This document shows, in pieces, positions 62,800 through 64,000 of a stretch of DNA of 64,000 bases (its first letter is position 1; each line of letters starts with the position of its first letter). The notes beneath the pieces are model-generated. The model did no database searches, was not told where the DNA came from, and saw nothing but the letters and a program-made list of their open reading frames with translations. The position numbers and the translations under genes were made by a program. Source of the stretch: Rhopalosiphum padi (lineage: Eukaryota > Arthropoda > Insecta > Hemiptera > Aphididae). The stretch spans positions 37,113,858 through 37,177,857 of the forward strand of contig NC_083598.1 in assembly GCF_020882245.1 (NCBI RefSeq), written 5' to 3'.

Positions 62800-64000
62800 A
62801 TGGAGGTAATTTATTAATTTATTAATTTATAAATTTTAAAATATAACATATTTCTTATTTTTAGCAATTTATAATAACCTGTTTTTATTTTATATTATAA
62901 AATATGTAATTTCTTATTAAAATATTTGAACAATGACTAAATAATATAAATCTTTACCTATACAAATAAAATATTAGTGAAAGTATCTAATGATTAATAT
63001 CAATGCTTCTTTTAGGTATTTTGTGTAGGTATACCATAATAATATAATATATTTTACTGTCATACCCTCATACCCAAATAAGCATAGGTTTATAAAGGCT
63101 ATATACAAAGATATTACATCTAATACATCGGTAAAACCTAATTTAAATGTCTTTTATTTTCAGCATACTTCTAAAGTTAAACGGGACTTATGGAGAATAT
63201 GTAAGCAAATTCGAGAGGTAGTCAATTACATCAAATTTAATTTTTGGGAATATTATTCAATTTACGATATAAAAAACACTGGATTTGTAACCGGTAATAA
63301 TAATTAAGTATATTTTTTTTTCAATTAAATACTTGAATGTCTTATAGTAATACAATTAATAAGTATTTATTTTTATATTTTTACTTAAGTTTACAAATTC
63401 AAAAATACATTATCTGGACCATTAAAATCTATTACTAATTTAAAGGATGAGGAAATACAATTTCTAGTCAGCTATTTTGAAAACTCCAATGGACAAGTAC
63501 CGTATGGACAATTTTGCGAAATTATACATGAATCAAAGAAACCAAAAAAAGGTACCTATATAATATTTTGTAGATAACTATTATTATCGATTAGTATTGT
63601 ATAAGTAGGTATATCACATTTTTTATGTTTTCAATGTAATAATTTACATGTACATTGTAAGTACAACTTATAAGTGGCATAAATATAGTTTATTTATTGT
63701 GTACCTACCTACTTATATGATATGTGTGGTTTTGTGTAATTGTGAACTTAAGGTTATATTCTACATTTTTAAGATAATATAATTGGTTAAATAAATATGC
63801 ATCAGAACATTGAAAAAGGCATTTAATTTATTTTTAATGCTTGAATGAATAACACTAATGACAAATATATGTATAAAATATGTACATTCAGATATAATTA
63901 ACAATAATAAAATATACTACCTATTATAGAATTCCCTTCCAATATAATAAATGACGGAAATGTCTACTATACATTAAAAGACTTTCCCCGTTTAAAAATA
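62800..64000 (+). CDS. Unrecognised EF-hand-like protein, 5' part, truncated by the window edge
   Basis: Four exons keep phase: 62800-62805 (ATG GAG), 63164-63293, 63390-63551 and 63930-64000 (incomplete), giving 123 codons so far. Residues about 25-95 look like a pair of helix-loop-helix units: FWEYYSIYDIKNTGFVT then YKFKNTLSG, a linker, then EEIQFLVSYFENSNGQVPYGQFCEII. The loops resemble degenerate EF-hand calcium loops (D-x-K-N-T-G-F-V and E-N-S-N-G-Q-V), with several liganding residues changed, so calcium binding is uncertain. A basic N-terminal helix (SKVKRDLWRICKQIREV) precedes them. I do not recognise the family; a cilia/sperm EF-hand protein is one possibility. The tiny first exon is the weakest part of the model; another start upstream or at the second exon is possible. 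Confidence 0.6.

Overview
The window looks like nuclear DNA of a sap-sucking insect, most probably an aphid. Genes are intron-containing with GT-AG junctions, intergenic DNA is very AT-rich, the protein set is insect-like (a squid-type hnRNP, an EpsinR/Tel2 fusion, an arginine-type selenophosphate synthetase), and short hAT-type elements with 8-bp target duplications are scattered throughout. The aphid assignment is inference from overall character. No bacterial genes, CRISPR arrays or rRNA genes were seen, and I could not recognise a tRNA.

Layout. 1-2841: 3' flank with a LINE-like tail and a hAT MITE. 2842-about 10030 (minus): a heparanase-like (GH79-type) secreted protein in six coding exons plus a 5' UTR exon, ending in an extra tail of about 755 residues. 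13348-14589 (plus): selenophosphate synthetase with Arg at the Sec/Cys position. 16644-17234 (minus): mitochondrial ribosomal protein L11. 17235-28929: a long gene-poor stretch with several transposon remnants. 28930-36012 (plus): epsin-related gene (lqfR/EpsinR) that uses either a short Golgi-epsin tail or one 2.5-kb terminal exon encoding full-length Tel2. 36013-43090: gene-poor. 43091-46076 and 48146-57849 (both minus): tandem paralogous squid-type two-RRM genes with matching internal exon lengths; the larger one carries a higher-order satellite in an intron and a candidate 27-nt micro-exon. 57850-62799: transposon-rich, with a palindrome-studded MULE-like element and a hAT element carrying a transposase remnant. 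62800-64000 (plus): 5' part of an unrecognised EF-hand-like gene that runs off the window.

These are independent eukaryotic genes rather than an operon. Related pairs are the two hnRNP genes (tandem duplication, shared ATGGCCGC promoter motif) and the two products of the epsin gene. Exon models were built by hand from splice signals, phase continuity and remembered family similarity. Summed coding lengths are multiples of three for every complete model, which supports them, but no transcript data or database search was available.
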